From contig CABUBX010000002.1 of the NCBI GenBank assembly GCA_902489925.1, positions 1 to 64,000 on the forward strand: a DNA stretch of 64,000 nucleotides. The letters are read 5' to 3'. The stretch is from an uncultured Lachnospiraceae bacterium (GTDB lineage: Bacteria; Bacillota; Clostridia; Lachnospirales; Lachnospiraceae). Under the pieces are notes generated by a model. The model did no database searches. It saw nothing but the letters and a program-made list of their open reading frames with translations, and was not told where the DNA came from. Position numbers and translations under genes: made by a program. Below, piece after piece: positions 36,078-45,278 of the stretch; position 1 is the first letter of the stretch; every line of letters begins with the position of its first letter.

Positions 36078-36413
36078 ATGGATGTTCGTTATGAGCGGCA
36101 GCTTAAACGGGGGATGCTTGAGATTATCGTACTCAAGATGATTTCAAAGGAACCGACCTACGGATATCAGTTGCTTAACGAAATGGACAGACAAAGCGAC
36201 GGATTGTTTAAGATTAAGGAGGGCACACTTTATCCGATTCTATACCGTTTAGAAGATGACGGTATGATTAAGAGTGAGTGGAGTGTTCCGAAGGACAGGG
36301 AGGTTTCAAAGAAGTATTACACGATTACTCCGAAAGGTAAAGACAATTTGCAAGAGCTTGCAGAGCTTTGGGCCACTTTTGACAGAACAGTGACCCGGAT
36401 GCTGGAGGGATAG
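36078..36413 (+). CDS. PadR-family transcriptional regulator
   Basis: 111 residues, short PadR type. LKRGMLEIIVLKMI and EPTYGYQLLNEM, then IKEGTLYPILYRLEDDGMI and the wing YYTITPKGKDNL, define the PadR winged helix. Start at the ATG following GGAGGTGATAAG. The next gene starts 3 bases after its stop codon, which is the usual PadR and HAAS pairing. Confidence 0.93.
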   Translation: MDVRYERQLKRGMLEIIVLKMISKEPTYGYQLLNEMDRQSDGLFKIKEGTLYPILYRLEDDGMIKSEWSVPKDREVSKKYYTITPKGKDNLQELAELWATFDRTVTRMLEG

Positions 36414-36415
36414 GT

Positions 36416-37183
36416 ATGACGAAGCAGGAATATATCAGAGAGATTGTGAAAGGTCTGGATTTGAAAAAATCCGAAAAAAAGAGAATAGAGGCCGATTTGG
36501 ACAGTGATATTCAGGCTGCGCTTGAACAGGGCGAGTCTATGGAGGAGATTATGCGGCGCATCGGTGACCCGGAGGAAGTGGCAGAGGAGTTTATGTCGGG
36601 CACATCGAGCCGTCCCCATGAGGCCAGATATATTAAGGCGCTTAAATTTGTGCTTCTTGCCAGTTTGATTTTTGTTGCGGGTTTTCTCATGAATGGCGTA
36701 CTTTTAAGGATTACCGAGGCCGGCCTTAGTGACGCGGGTTATAAGTATTCATTTTATCAAAGCATATGCTGGCTTGTGCTTGTGATTATCCTTATTATTG
36801 TGGAGATTGCAACACTGGGACTTACAACAATATGGTTTGCGGGCGGTGCGCTCGTCGGGCTTATATGTGCGCTTTTAAATTTCAATATTGTTGTTCAAGT
36901 CACGGTTTTTTGCATTGTCAGCGGTGTATTGCTCTTTATTACCCGGCCTATTGCCGTGAAGTATTTTAATAAAACAAGAGAGCGGACAAACGCAGACCGT
37001 CTTATCGGACGGACGGCGGTTGTCACACAGGATATTGATAATACTTCCGGGACAGGTGAGGCCGTGGTCGCAGGGATGATATGGACGGCGCGTTCGTCTG
37101 TTGAGGGCCATAAAATTTTAAAGGGCGATACCGTGGAAATTTTAAATATCAGCGGTGCAAAGCTGATTGTCAGAAAGAAATAA
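36416..37183 (+). CDS. HAAS/DUF1700-NfeD fusion membrane protein
   Basis: 255 residues. N-terminal ~60 residues (YIREIVKGLDLKKSEKKRIE ... RIGDPEEVAEEFMSG) are a HAAS/DUF1700-type helical domain, usual partner of PadR regulators. Four membrane helices follow (~78-95, 115-135, 138-158, 160-180), then an OB-fold NfeD C-terminal domain (~195-255, IGRTAVVTQDIDNTSGTGEAV). NfeD proteins pair with SPFH scaffold proteins; the SPFH gene follows 15 bases later. Joining both modules in one protein links the PadR switch to a membrane-domain scaffold. Confidence 0.85.
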   Translation: MTKQEYIREIVKGLDLKKSEKKRIEADLDSDIQAALEQGESMEEIMRRIGDPEEVAEEFMSGTSSRPHEARYIKALKFVLLASLIFVAGFLMNGVLLRITEAGLSDAGYKYSFYQSICWLVLVIILIIVEIATLGLTTIWFAGGALVGLICALLNFNIVVQVTVFCIVSGVLLFITRPIAVKYFNKTRERTNADRLIGRTAVVTQDIDNTSGTGEAVVAGMIWTARSSVEGHKILKGDTVEILNISGAKLIVRKK

Positions 37184-37198
37184 CAGGAGGGATATGTT

Positions 37199-38122
37199 AT
37201 GGAAATTATTATTGCTGCGATTATTATTATTGCATTGTTGCTGCTTTTGGCGTCCTGTATCAGGATTGTGCCTCAGGCTCAGGCTTATGTTATTGAGCGC
37301 CTCGGTGCTTATCAGGGTACATGGTCTGTCGGTTTTCATTTAAAACTGCCGATTGTTGACAAGGTGGCAAAAAAGGTTATTTTAAAAGAGCAGGTTGTAG
37401 ATTTCGCACCTCAGCCGGTTATCACAAAAGATAATGTCACGATGCGGATTGATACGGTTGTATTTTATCAGATTACAGACCCTAAGCTTTACTGCTACGG
37501 TGTTCAAAATCCGATTATGGCAATTGAAAACCTGACAGCGACGACACTTCGTAACTTAATCGGTGAATTAGAGCTTGATGAATCTTTGACATCAAGAGAA
37601 ATTATTAATGCAAAGATGCGCTCGACGTTAGACGTTGCTACAGACCCTTGGGGTATTAAGGTGAATCGTGTCGAACTTAAAAACATTATTCCTCCGGCAG
37701 CTATTCAGGATGCGATGGAGAAACAGATGAAGGCAGAGCGTGAGCGCCGTGAAGCGATTCTCATTGCAGAAGGTGAGAAGCGTTCGGCAATTCTTAGCGC
37801 AGAGGGTCATAAAGAGTCTGTAATTCTTCAGGCCGAGGCGGATAAGCAGGCAGCGATTCTTCGGGCGGAGGCTGTGAAGGAAGCAAAGATTCGCGAGGCT
37901 GAAGGTGAGGCAACAGCAATCTTAAAGATTCAGCAGGCCAATGCCGATGGTATCCGTTTCTTAAAGGATGCCGGTGCAGATGCTGCCGTACTTCAGATTA
38001 AGAGTCTTGAGGCTTTTGAAAAAGCTGCCGACGGCAAAGCGACAAAGATTATTATTCCGTCGGATATTCAGGGGATTGCAGGACTTACAAAATCTATCGT
38101 AGAGGTCGCAAAGGAAAATTAA
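37199..38122 (+). CDS. SPFH/Band 7 membrane scaffold protein (stomatin/QmcA-like)
   Basis: 307 residues. An N-terminal membrane helix (1-22) precedes the SPFH domain (~25-190; VERLGAYQGTWSVGFHLKLP, TKDNVTMRIDTVVFYQI) and a charged coiled coil rich in Ala/Glu/Lys (~185-255). Forms membrane microdomain assemblies with NfeD proteins, consistent with the gene directly upstream. AGGAGGG ribosome site. Confidence 0.93.
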   Translation: MEIIIAAIIIIALLLLLASCIRIVPQAQAYVIERLGAYQGTWSVGFHLKLPIVDKVAKKVILKEQVVDFAPQPVITKDNVTMRIDTVVFYQITDPKLYCYGVQNPIMAIENLTATTLRNLIGELELDESLTSREIINAKMRSTLDVATDPWGIKVNRVELKNIIPPAAIQDAMEKQMKAERERREAILIAEGEKRSAILSAEGHKESVILQAEADKQAAILRAEAVKEAKIREAEGEATAILKIQQANADGIRFLKDAGADAAVLQIKSLEAFEKAADGKATKIIIPSDIQGIAGLTKSIVEVAKEN

Positions 38123-38138
38123 AAGAGGCTTTTTGAGG

Positions 38139-39149
38139 ATGACAAAAGGGAGAAATATATATGTGGATAATCTAAAGGGGCTTTTGATTATTTTGGTGGT
38201 TGTCGGGCATTTTACAGACATAGCCATTGATGAAGGTTCAGAAGCGCTAAAAAGCTTGTTCCTTATTATTTATTCATTTCATATGCCGCTATTTATATTT
38301 ATCAACGGGCTGCTATGTAAAAATATAGTGAGGGACAAGACGAAGGTATTAAATAAAGTCATTACTTTTGGGGGACTTTATGTGCTGCTCAAAGCAGTTT
38401 TATATTTTACAAGAACCGTGATTGGCCACGAAGATATAAGCTTTCATTTGTTTAAAGAAGACGGTGTACCATGGTATCTTTTTGCGACAGCGGCTTACTA
38501 TGTGATTTCTTATATTTTAAGGGATGTCAATAAAAAATGGCTGCTTGCGATGTCGTTTGTGACAGCGCTTTTGGTTGGCTATGACCCTGACATTAATGAT
38601 GTTTTCGTAATGTCCAGAATTATTGTTTTCTATCCGTTTTTTATTGTCGGCTGGATGTTGGATGTGGATAAGCTGGCAGAATTGATGAAAAAAGTGTGGA
38701 TTAAGCTTATTGGCATAGCGGGAGTCGCAGGACTTTCATTGATGTGTATTTTCAGGTGTGAGATGCTGTATGAGCTTCGGCCGATGTTTACGGGAAGAAA
38801 CGGATATGATGAGCTGGAGAATATTGTCAGTCCGGAAGCTGTGTTTAGGATACTGGCTTATATTCTAAGTTTCCTTATGTGCTTTTGTGTGATGGCTTTT
38901 ATGCCGCATATAAAGCTGTGGCTTTTGAGCGGAATCGGGCAGAGGACGCTGGCGGTATTTTTGCTTCACAGACCGATTTTATATTGCCTTACGTATGCAG
39001 ATGTTCTTTTGAAGCTTAGAGATAATATTGGTTGGACGGCAGGTAATGCGGTATGGATACTTATGGCGGTGATGCTGGCAGTAATTTTGTCAGCGCCGAT
39101 TCTTACACGATATGTCAATAAGCTCTTAACAATAAGCTTAGCGAGATAA
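38139..39149 (+). CDS. Acyltransferase family 3 membrane protein
   Basis: 336 residues with about ten helices. The first helix carries VDNLKGLLIILVVVGH, the typical start of Acyl_transf_3 proteins that acetylate sugars in cell-surface polymers or antibiotics. Start ambiguous: an in-frame TTG six bases upstream has the better-spaced AGAGG, the ATG was chosen. Last gene before a strong terminator; function of the target sugar unknown. Confidence 0.85.
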   Translation: MTKGRNIYVDNLKGLLIILVVVGHFTDIAIDEGSEALKSLFLIIYSFHMPLFIFINGLLCKNIVRDKTKVLNKVITFGGLYVLLKAVLYFTRTVIGHEDISFHLFKEDGVPWYLFATAAYYVISYILRDVNKKWLLAMSFVTALLVGYDPDINDVFVMSRIIVFYPFFIVGWMLDVDKLAELMKKVWIKLIGIAGVAGLSLMCIFRCEMLYELRPMFTGRNGYDELENIVSPEAVFRILAYILSFLMCFCVMAFMPHIKLWLLSGIGQRTLAVFLLHRPILYCLTYADVLLKLRDNIGWTAGNAVWILMAVMLAVILSAPILTRYVNKLLTISLAR

Positions 39150-39153
39150 TTAA

Positions 39154-39202
39154 AAAACGTGCCTGAAATAAGGTGGAAACCTTTATTTCGGGCACGTTTT
39201 GT
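39154..39202. terminator. Strong bidirectional terminator
   Basis: AAAACGTGCC-...-GGCACGTTTT stem of nearly 20 bp with poly-A and poly-T flanks, between the acyltransferase and the convergent phosphoesterase. Confidence 0.9.
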
Positions 39203-39203
39203 T

Positions 39204-39794
39204 TTAAATTTCTACAATGTATTTTTCATAGGCATTGATAATTTTTGTATCTTTGTAGGTGTATTCCCGGATATGTTTTCTTCCGTAGCTCATGTGCACA
39301 TGTCCGTGAATAAAGTAAGATGGCTTATATTTATCCAAAAGCTTCACGAAGCCGGTAAAGCCTTTGTGCGGTAAATCGTCGCCGTCATTGAGACCGTAGG
39401 CAGGCGAATGGGTGATGAGGATATCAAAGCCTCTTTTACATATGAGCTGCGGTGTCATTCTAAAAATGCGGCGATTCATATCATACTGGGAATATTGGTG
39501 AGGGCCGTTTTTATAGCGCATTGAGCCGCCAAGACCGAGTATGCGCACACCGTTGAAGGTGTAAATCTTATCTTCGATACATGTGCAGCCCTCCGGAGGC
39601 CGTTTGCTGTAGGAAGAATCGTGATTGCCGTGAACATAAAGAACGGGTGCAGGTGTAAAGCTTGCGAGAAAAGACAGATAACGGCTGTCTAAATCCCCGC
39701 AGGATATAATAAGGTCGATATCTTTGATTTTACTTTTATCGAAATAGTCCCATAATGATTCGGACTCTTTATCTGCGAGTACTAAAATTTTCAT
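39204..39794 (-). CDS. Metallophosphoesterase (calcineurin-like)
   Basis: 196 residues. CGDLDSRYL, the invariant GNHDSSYS, ITHSPAYG and HGHVHMSYG are the metal-binding motifs of the fold. Residue 8 is Asp in LADKES where the usual D-x-H has Lys-Glu, so the first site is not canonical. Substrate not assignable. It sits 20 bases downstream of the BMP-fusion gene, same strand. Confidence 0.9.
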   Translation of the reverse strand: MKILVLADKESESLWDYFDKSKIKDIDLIISCGDLDSRYLSFLASFTPAPVLYVHGNHDSSYSKRPPEGCTCIEDKIYTFNGVRILGLGGSMRYKNGPHQYSQYDMNRRIFRMTPQLICKRGFDILITHSPAYGLNDGDDLPHKGFTGFVKLLDKYKPSYFIHGHVHMSYGRKHIREYTYKDTKIINAYEKYIVEI

Positions 39795-39814
39795 AATTCA
39801 AAAACCTTTTTTAA

Positions 39815-41731
39815 TTAATCCGCGTCCAGGACACCTTGAAGGAGAACAATCGGCTTGGCTTCATCTTTCAGCTCGTCAATTGTAGGAATTGAGCCGATGA
39901 CATTTTCTGCAAGCCAGTCCATTTTAATAATTTCTTCCGGGGTAAGGACACCGTCTTTTTCATTTTGTACAATGCCGTCCTGTGAGTAGAGAATACCTGA
40001 AAACGGATTGAAATCTCCGGCGCATATGGTTTGCTTTAAAAGTGTAATCAGACGCTTTGTGCCGATTGGGAGACGTTCGGAATAAATGACATCAATGACA
40101 TCGGCAGACATACCCCACCAATAATTGATGGCCTGTGTCGTACCTGAGGTGTCATCATTTTTCCATGTGCCGTTTAAAATACTTTTGATAATCAGCTCGT
40201 ACATAGCGCCCCAGTGCCATACAGGCATTGCGAGATTTACAGGCGTGCTGCCGTCGGTATAGTAAAGCCCGAACTGTCTTGATATATGCTCAGGTGTAAT
40301 CATTTCTTTATTGGAAATGTAATGGACATCATTATCGCGGAAGCTTTTTTCAATATCCCTGTCTTTGACGGTTGACCATTCAAGATATATTTTGGCTCTC
40401 GGATTTACAAGCCTTGCACCGAGGGCAAAAGCATTGATGTTGGCAGTCATGCCGTAAATCGGGTAGTCGGCAATATAGCCGAGGCGTCCGTTTTCGGCAA
40501 GGGCGCCGGCAATTGCGCCTGACAAAAACTTTGCTTCGTACATACGTCCGTAGTAGGTTCGGATATACCGGTGAGATGTATTGAGCGAACAGTTAAGTAT
40601 TCGTATATCGGGATGGTCGATGGCGGCTTTTAGGCTGGCGCCGAGTAACTGCGGCGTTGTCGTAAAAATTGTATCATAGCCGTCGTGGATGGCCATATCA
40701 ATCACATCGTAAGCATTCTCCGGAAGAACATTTTCAATACAGCAGGTTTCTAACTTATCGCCGAATATTTGCTCTGCGTGGGTGCGCCCAAGCTCATGGC
40801 CGTAAGTCCATGCCGAGGTTTTTGCCGACTTGTCATGAATAAATGCTGCACGTACTTTTGACGGTGCCGGGGAAATCAGCTTTGATAAAAGCGTCTGCCG
40901 CGGTGTCTCGTCGTTTGGCTGCATGACAAGGGCAATCGGTTCTTCCTCCTGATGCATGAGAAACTCATCCCATATTTTTGTAAGGTTTGTGCGCAGCTCG
41001 GCCGGCGGTGTATCCAAAAGCTGTTCGTATCCATAGATGGAAATATAAGCGAGCATGGCGTCGGCCTTTGTAATGGAGAGCTTTTTGCCGCCTTTGGCAT
41101 CGTACTCCTTGGAAAAATGGAGATAAGCTGAGCGGAAAAAGACTTTTTCGTCGCTTGTCCATACATGGTCGGTGCTGCCGGCAACAATCTCCATCAGCTT
41201 TTTAAAACTTCCCTCTTTGGAAAATTCAATATAGTTAATGCCTGCAACTTTATAAAAATCTAAAAATTCATAATATAAAACAATGTCTAAATCGTTGGGG
41301 TCATATTTGGGCACATAACGTGTTACAGTACCGTAGACGCTGACGCCGTTTAAGTATTTTGATACACTGACGCGTTTATTGCCCTCGACAATGTAAAAAC
41401 GATTCATAAATTCATATGCTTTAACCGGGTCGCGCTGACCGATGTCAAGCATGGAATCATAAAGATGCGTCCATTTTAAGGCAAATTCTGTTGTATCCTC
41501 CAAAAGCGGCATAAAGTTGCCTGCAAAGGCAGTTGTGCGTCCCTGCGTACTTGTGCCGACAATGAGGTCTAAAGGAATATCTATAAGACCAAGGTCTGTG
41601 CGTGTTTCAATATCTGTGTGTGATAAAAGGTCATCTAAGACGGGAAGATAAGGGTATTCGCCGTTGGTGAGACGTGAACGGTATTCTTTTTGTCCGAGAC
41701 GAAGGGCTTTTTCATAATCTGTGTTTGCCAT
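39815..41731 (-). CDS. Fusion of a ParB-like N-terminal domain and a BMP (basic membrane protein) ligand-binding domain
   Basis: 638 residues without a signal peptide or lipobox. The N-terminal ~130 residues carry NRFYIVEGNKRVSVSKYLNG, which resembles the ParB/sulfiredoxin-type pattern. The C-terminal half (~300-600) matches the BMP/Med periplasmic-binding fold (DTIFTTTPQLLGASLKAAI, LSGAIAGALAENGRLGYIAD). BMP proteins normally sit outside the cell and bind nucleosides, so a cytoplasmic form suggests an intracellular sensor. Start at MANTDYEK because GGGAGG precedes it; an upstream frame of 15 codons lacks a site. No adjacent ABC permease or ATPase. Confidence 0.75.
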   Translation of the reverse strand: MANTDYEKALRLGQKEYRSRLTNGEYPYLPVLDDLLSHTDIETRTDLGLIDIPLDLIVGTSTQGRTTAFAGNFMPLLEDTTEFALKWTHLYDSMLDIGQRDPVKAYEFMNRFYIVEGNKRVSVSKYLNGVSVYGTVTRYVPKYDPNDLDIVLYYEFLDFYKVAGINYIEFSKEGSFKKLMEIVAGSTDHVWTSDEKVFFRSAYLHFSKEYDAKGGKKLSITKADAMLAYISIYGYEQLLDTPPAELRTNLTKIWDEFLMHQEEEPIALVMQPNDETPRQTLLSKLISPAPSKVRAAFIHDKSAKTSAWTYGHELGRTHAEQIFGDKLETCCIENVLPENAYDVIDMAIHDGYDTIFTTTPQLLGASLKAAIDHPDIRILNCSLNTSHRYIRTYYGRMYEAKFLSGAIAGALAENGRLGYIADYPIYGMTANINAFALGARLVNPRAKIYLEWSTVKDRDIEKSFRDNDVHYISNKEMITPEHISRQFGLYYTDGSTPVNLAMPVWHWGAMYELIIKSILNGTWKNDDTSGTTQAINYWWGMSADVIDVIYSERLPIGTKRLITLLKQTICAGDFNPFSGILYSQDGIVQNEKDGVLTPEEIIKMDWLAENVIGSIPTIDELKDEAKPIVLLQGVLDAD

Positions 41732-41888
41732 AATTACCTCCCTAAAAAATTGAATGTTCATGGAGACGGGATTCATAGCCGCCTGACATCATGTTAATAT
41801 AATCATATACCAGTTTAAAAAAAATAACAACTTTTCTTTTTGCGAGTTTTTGATATAATGATATCATGGTGAAAAGGTGGGAATAATA

Positions 41889-43034
41889 TTGAAACAAAAG
41901 GTGAAAAAGGGGCAAAAGCCTCGAAATGAAGGTAATGATAAAAAGAAATCCATAATAAAACTGACGGCGATTTTTGTCTGTCTTGCGCTGGGCTTCGGAC
42001 TTTTATATATTGCGCGGGTATTTCCGGCTTTTGCGGAATTTTATGCAGACTATATTTACCCGATTTGGGTAAATACAGTGGGAAGGCTCATGTCGTTTTT
42101 TCCTGTATCTATGGTGGAGATTTTGCTTTACTTATGTATTTTATACGGCATATTCAGGTTGGTGCGATGGATTTTTTCAAAGCGTGGCAGCAGGGGGGCA
42201 AGGGCGCTTCAGGGCTTTTTATCTCTGATTGTTTTTGCATCGGCTCTGTTTCTATCTTATACGCTAAATTGCGGCATTAATTATCAACGTCATACGTTTG
42301 GTGAGGAAAGTGGGCTTGAGGTGAAGGAACGTCCGGTTGAGGAATTGATTGCGCTGTGTGAAAAGCTGACGGAGGAGGTCAATAGTTATTCCGGGCAGGT
42401 CATACGCAATAAAAAAGGTCTGTGTGTGCTTGACACAAATTCGGAAAAAAGAGCTGTGAGCGCTATGCATGCGGTTTCTGAGGAATTTGAGGCGCTTAAA
42501 GGCTACTATCCTGTGCCAAAGGGGCTTATTGTATCACAGATTTTGTCTTATCAGCAGCTGACAGGTGTGTATTCACCGTTTACAATAGAGGCCAATTACA
42601 ACAGGCATATGACTTCATACAATAAGCCGTTTACAATGTGCCACGAGCTGTCGCACCTTAAAGGCTTTATGCGGGAGGACGAGGCGAATTTTATTGCATA
42701 TCTTGCCTGTATGGCATCGGAAGATATTGATTTTAATTACAGCGGGGCGCTGATGGGCTGGATTTATGCAACGAATGCTTTGTATAAGGCGGATGCCGTT
42801 TCTTACCGGATGATGTATGAGCGTCTTTTGCCTGAGGTTAAGGCAGAACTTTCGGCAAACAGTGCCTTTTGGGACAGATACGAAGGGCCTGTCGCGGAAG
42901 TGGCAGATAAGGTCAATGACACGTATCTTAAAGCAAATAATCAGACAGATGGTGTCCGAAGTTACAGCAGAATTGTTGATTTAATGTTAGCCTATGAAGC
43001 AAAAGGAGGAAACGGCAATGATGATATCGACTAA
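41889..43034 (+). CDS. DUF3810 membrane protein with HExxH metal motif
   Basis: About 381 residues. Three N-terminal helices (~residues 20-40, 60-90, 105-125), then an extracellular metallopeptidase-like domain with MCHELSHLKGF (zinc motif HELSH) and a later REDEANF Glu. Fits the DUF3810 family; substrate unknown. TTG at 41889 is chosen because AAGGTGGG lies 7 bases upstream; an in-frame GTG at 41877 is possible. Ends inside the next gene, the Rrf2 regulator, by 17 bases, so the two are coupled. Confidence 0.78.
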   Translation: MKQKVKKGQKPRNEGNDKKKSIIKLTAIFVCLALGFGLLYIARVFPAFAEFYADYIYPIWVNTVGRLMSFFPVSMVEILLYLCILYGIFRLVRWIFSKRGSRGARALQGFLSLIVFASALFLSYTLNCGINYQRHTFGEESGLEVKERPVEELIALCEKLTEEVNSYSGQVIRNKKGLCVLDTNSEKRAVSAMHAVSEEFEALKGYYPVPKGLIVSQILSYQQLTGVYSPFTIEANYNRHMTSYNKPFTMCHELSHLKGFMREDEANFIAYLACMASEDIDFNYSGALMGWIYATNALYKADAVSYRMMYERLLPEVKAELSANSAFWDRYEGPVAEVADKVNDTYLKANNQTDGVRSYSRIVDLMLAYEAKGGNGNDDID

Positions 43035-43434
43035 AGGGCGTTATGCATTAAAAATTATGATAGATTTAGCAGAAAATTCAGGTGAGCGGCCAATCAGCAT
43101 TAAAAGTATTTCGGGAAGACAGGATATTTCTATAAAATATATTGAGCAGATTATTGCTTCACTTGTGAAGGCAGGGCTTGTTAAAAGTGTTCGCGGCAGT
43201 CAGGGCGGTTACTTTTTGACACGTCCCCTGAGAGAATACGGTGTCGGTGAAATTTTAAGAGCGGCGGAAGGCGATATATCGCCGGTAGAATGTGTCAGCA
43301 CAGATAAAACACCGTGTACCAAGGAGAGTATTTGTCTTTTGCGCCCGCTTTGGGAGGAACTGGATGAAGCGGTCAACAAGGTGCTGGACAGCCATTCGTT
43401 AGAAGACCTTGTGCAGAGAAATTTCTGTGAATAA
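43018..43434 (+). CDS. Rrf2-family regulator, probable IscR-type Fe-S sensor
   Basis: 138 residues. Winged helix with ISIKSISGRQDISIKYIEQI, and three Cys in a C-x7-C-x5-C arrangement (ECVSTDKTPCTKESICLL), which could ligate a [2Fe-2S] cluster. Lies directly ahead of iscS and iscU, as IscR does. Ribosome site AGGAGG. The C-x5-C half-spacing matches IscR. DNA-binding target is probably the iscS promoter region. Confidence 0.88.
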   Translation: MMISTKGRYALKIMIDLAENSGERPISIKSISGRQDISIKYIEQIIASLVKAGLVKSVRGSQGGYFLTRPLREYGVGEILRAAEGDISPVECVSTDKTPCTKESICLLRPLWEELDEAVNKVLDSHSLEDLVQRNFCE

Positions 43435-43440
43435 TGTATC

Positions 43441-43469
43441 TTGACAACAATAAATGGCAGTGTTAATAT
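43441..43469 (+). promoter_or_regulatory. Promoter of iscS-iscU
   Basis: TTGACA, 17 bases, TAATAT. Confidence 0.75.
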
Positions 43470-43485
43470 AAATATAGATTAAATC

Positions 43486-43504
43486 ATACTTGATAACTAG
43501 GGAT
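43486..43504 (+). promoter_or_regulatory. Candidate Rrf2/IscR operator
   Basis: ATACTTGATAACTAGGGAT, an imperfect dyad 16 bases after the -10 box, of the general kind used by Rrf2/IscR proteins. Not a strong match; inferred from position. Confidence 0.35.
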
Positions 43505-43535
43505 TAAAAAGACTATTTTTAGGAGGAAAATTTCG

Positions 43536-44726
43536 ATGAGCAGAGTTGTTTATTTAGATAATGCAGCAACAACAAAAACAAGCCCGAAGGTTGTTGAAGC
43601 AATGCTTCCGTATTTTAGTGCAAACTACGGCAATCCAAGCAGTATTTACAGTATCGGCGGCACAGCAAAGCTTGCTGTTGACGAAGCAAGAGCTGCTGTA
43701 GCAAAGTCAATCGGCGCAAAACCGGAGGAAATTTATTTTACAGCCGGCGGCTCAGAATCGGATAACTGGGCGATAAAGATGGTTGCGGAAAATCTTTCAA
43801 AAAAGGGCAGACATATTATAACTTCGGCGATTGAGCATCATGCGGTACTGCATACATGTGAGTATTTGGAGAAGCAGGGCTATGAGGTAACTTATGTCGG
43901 CGTGGATGAGGACGGTATAATTAAATTGGACGAGCTTGAGGCTGCAATTCGCCCGGATACGATATTAATTACCGTGATGGCAGCCAATAATGAGATTGGT
44001 ACACTTCAGCCAATTAGGGAAATCGGCGCTGTTGCTAAAAAACATGGAGTTCTTTTCCATACAGATGCAGTGCAGGCGTTCGGACATTGTCCAATTAACG
44101 TGGATGAAGACAATATTGATATGTTAAGTGCCAGCGGTCATAAGATTAACGGACCGAAGGGCGTCGGCTTCTTATATGTAAGAAAGGGTGTACGTCTGAC
44201 AAATCTTATTCATGGCGGACAGCAGGAAAGAGGACGCCGTGCCGGTACAGAAAATGTTCCGGGGATTGTCGGTTTTGGTGCTGCAGCCAATGAGGCGGTG
44301 GAAAAGATGGAGGCACGTGCGGTTTATGAGGCCAAACTCAGGGATTACATGATTGAGCGTATATTAAAAGAAATCCCTTACTGCCGTCTCAATGGTCATC
44401 CGAGCAAACGTCTGCCGAATAATGTGAATGTGAGTATTCGTTTTATTGAGGGCGAGGCACTTTTGATGATGCTTGATATGAAAGGTATTTGTGCTTCCAG
44501 CGGTTCGGCCTGTACATCAGGCTCGCTTGACCCATCTCACGTACTTTTGGCCATTGGCCTGCCTCATGCAATTGCCCATGGTTCTTTGAGAATGAGCTTG
44601 AGCGATGAGACAACAAAAGAAGATGTGGATTATACTGTAGATGCATTAAAGAAGATAGTAGAGCGTTTGAGAGGTATGTCGCCGCTTTACGAAGATTTTG
44701 TCAAATTAGGTAGAGAAGAATTTTAA
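43536..44726 (+). CDS. Cysteine desulfurase IscS/NifS
   Basis: 396 residues. Pyridoxal-phosphate enzyme moving sulfur from cysteine to Fe-S assembly. PLP Lys in SASGHKINGPKG (~203), and the persulfide Cys loop SGSACTSGSLDPSHVL near residue 328. The Cys loop with SGSACTSGSL is the NifS/IscS group I type. AGGAGG ribosome site. Co-transcribed with the scaffold gene 16 bases later. Confidence 0.95.
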   Translation: MSRVVYLDNAATTKTSPKVVEAMLPYFSANYGNPSSIYSIGGTAKLAVDEARAAVAKSIGAKPEEIYFTAGGSESDNWAIKMVAENLSKKGRHIITSAIEHHAVLHTCEYLEKQGYEVTYVGVDEDGIIKLDELEAAIRPDTILITVMAANNEIGTLQPIREIGAVAKKHGVLFHTDAVQAFGHCPINVDEDNIDMLSASGHKINGPKGVGFLYVRKGVRLTNLIHGGQQERGRRAGTENVPGIVGFGAAANEAVEKMEARAVYEAKLRDYMIERILKEIPYCRLNGHPSKRLPNNVNVSIRFIEGEALLMMLDMKGICASSGSACTSGSLDPSHVLLAIGLPHAIAHGSLRMSLSDETTKEDVDYTVDALKKIVERLRGMSPLYEDFVKLGREEF

Positions 44727-44742
44727 GAGCGGAGGAAAAGTT

Positions 44743-45159
44743 ATGTATAGTGAAAAAGTATTAGACCATTTTGAAAATCCAAGAAATATGGGTGAAATTG
44801 AAAATGCCAGCGGTGTAGGTACAGTAGGCAACGCAAAGTGCGGCGATATTATGAGAATGTATCTTGATATTGATGATAACGGTATTATACAGGATGTAAA
44901 GTTTAAGACATACGGCTGCGGTGCGGCAGTGGCAACAAGCAGTATGGCGACAGAGCTTGTCAAGGGAAAGACAATTCAGGAGGCATTAAAGGTTACAAAT
45001 AAAGCTGTGATGGAGGCGCTTGACGGACTTCCGCCTGTTAAAGTTCATTGCTCACTGCTTGCTGAGGAGGCAATTCATGCAGCGCTTTGGGATTATGCCG
45101 AAAAACATGGCATCACAATTGAAGGACTTGAAAAACCAAAGGCAGATATTAACGACTAA
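44743..45159 (+). CDS. Iron-sulfur scaffold protein IscU/NifU N-domain type
   Basis: 138 residues. The three cluster-building cysteines lie in NAKCGD (~42), TYGCGAA (~66) and KVHCSLL (~107). It accepts sulfur from the desulfurase and builds the cluster. Length matches short IscU/NifU proteins and not SufU. GGAGG ribosome site. Confidence 0.93.
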   Translation: MYSEKVLDHFENPRNMGEIENASGVGTVGNAKCGDIMRMYLDIDDNGIIQDVKFKTYGCGAAVATSSMATELVKGKTIQEALKVTNKAVMEALDGLPPVKVHCSLLAEEAIHAALWDYAEKHGITIEGLEKPKADIND

Positions 45160-45221
45160 GATAGAAGAATAGCGTTTGTGTGTTTTTTGGTAAATATTCC
45201 ATGTTGACAAATGCAATTTCA

Positions 45222-45252
45222 GGGTGTCACATTTGTGGCACCCTCATTTTTT
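45222..45252 (+). terminator. Terminator after iscU
   Basis: GGGTGTCAC / GTGGCACCC hairpin, ATTT loop, then TCATTTTTT. Confidence 0.85.
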
Positions 45253-45278
45253 GCAGTAAAATCAACGGTTAGAGCGTG

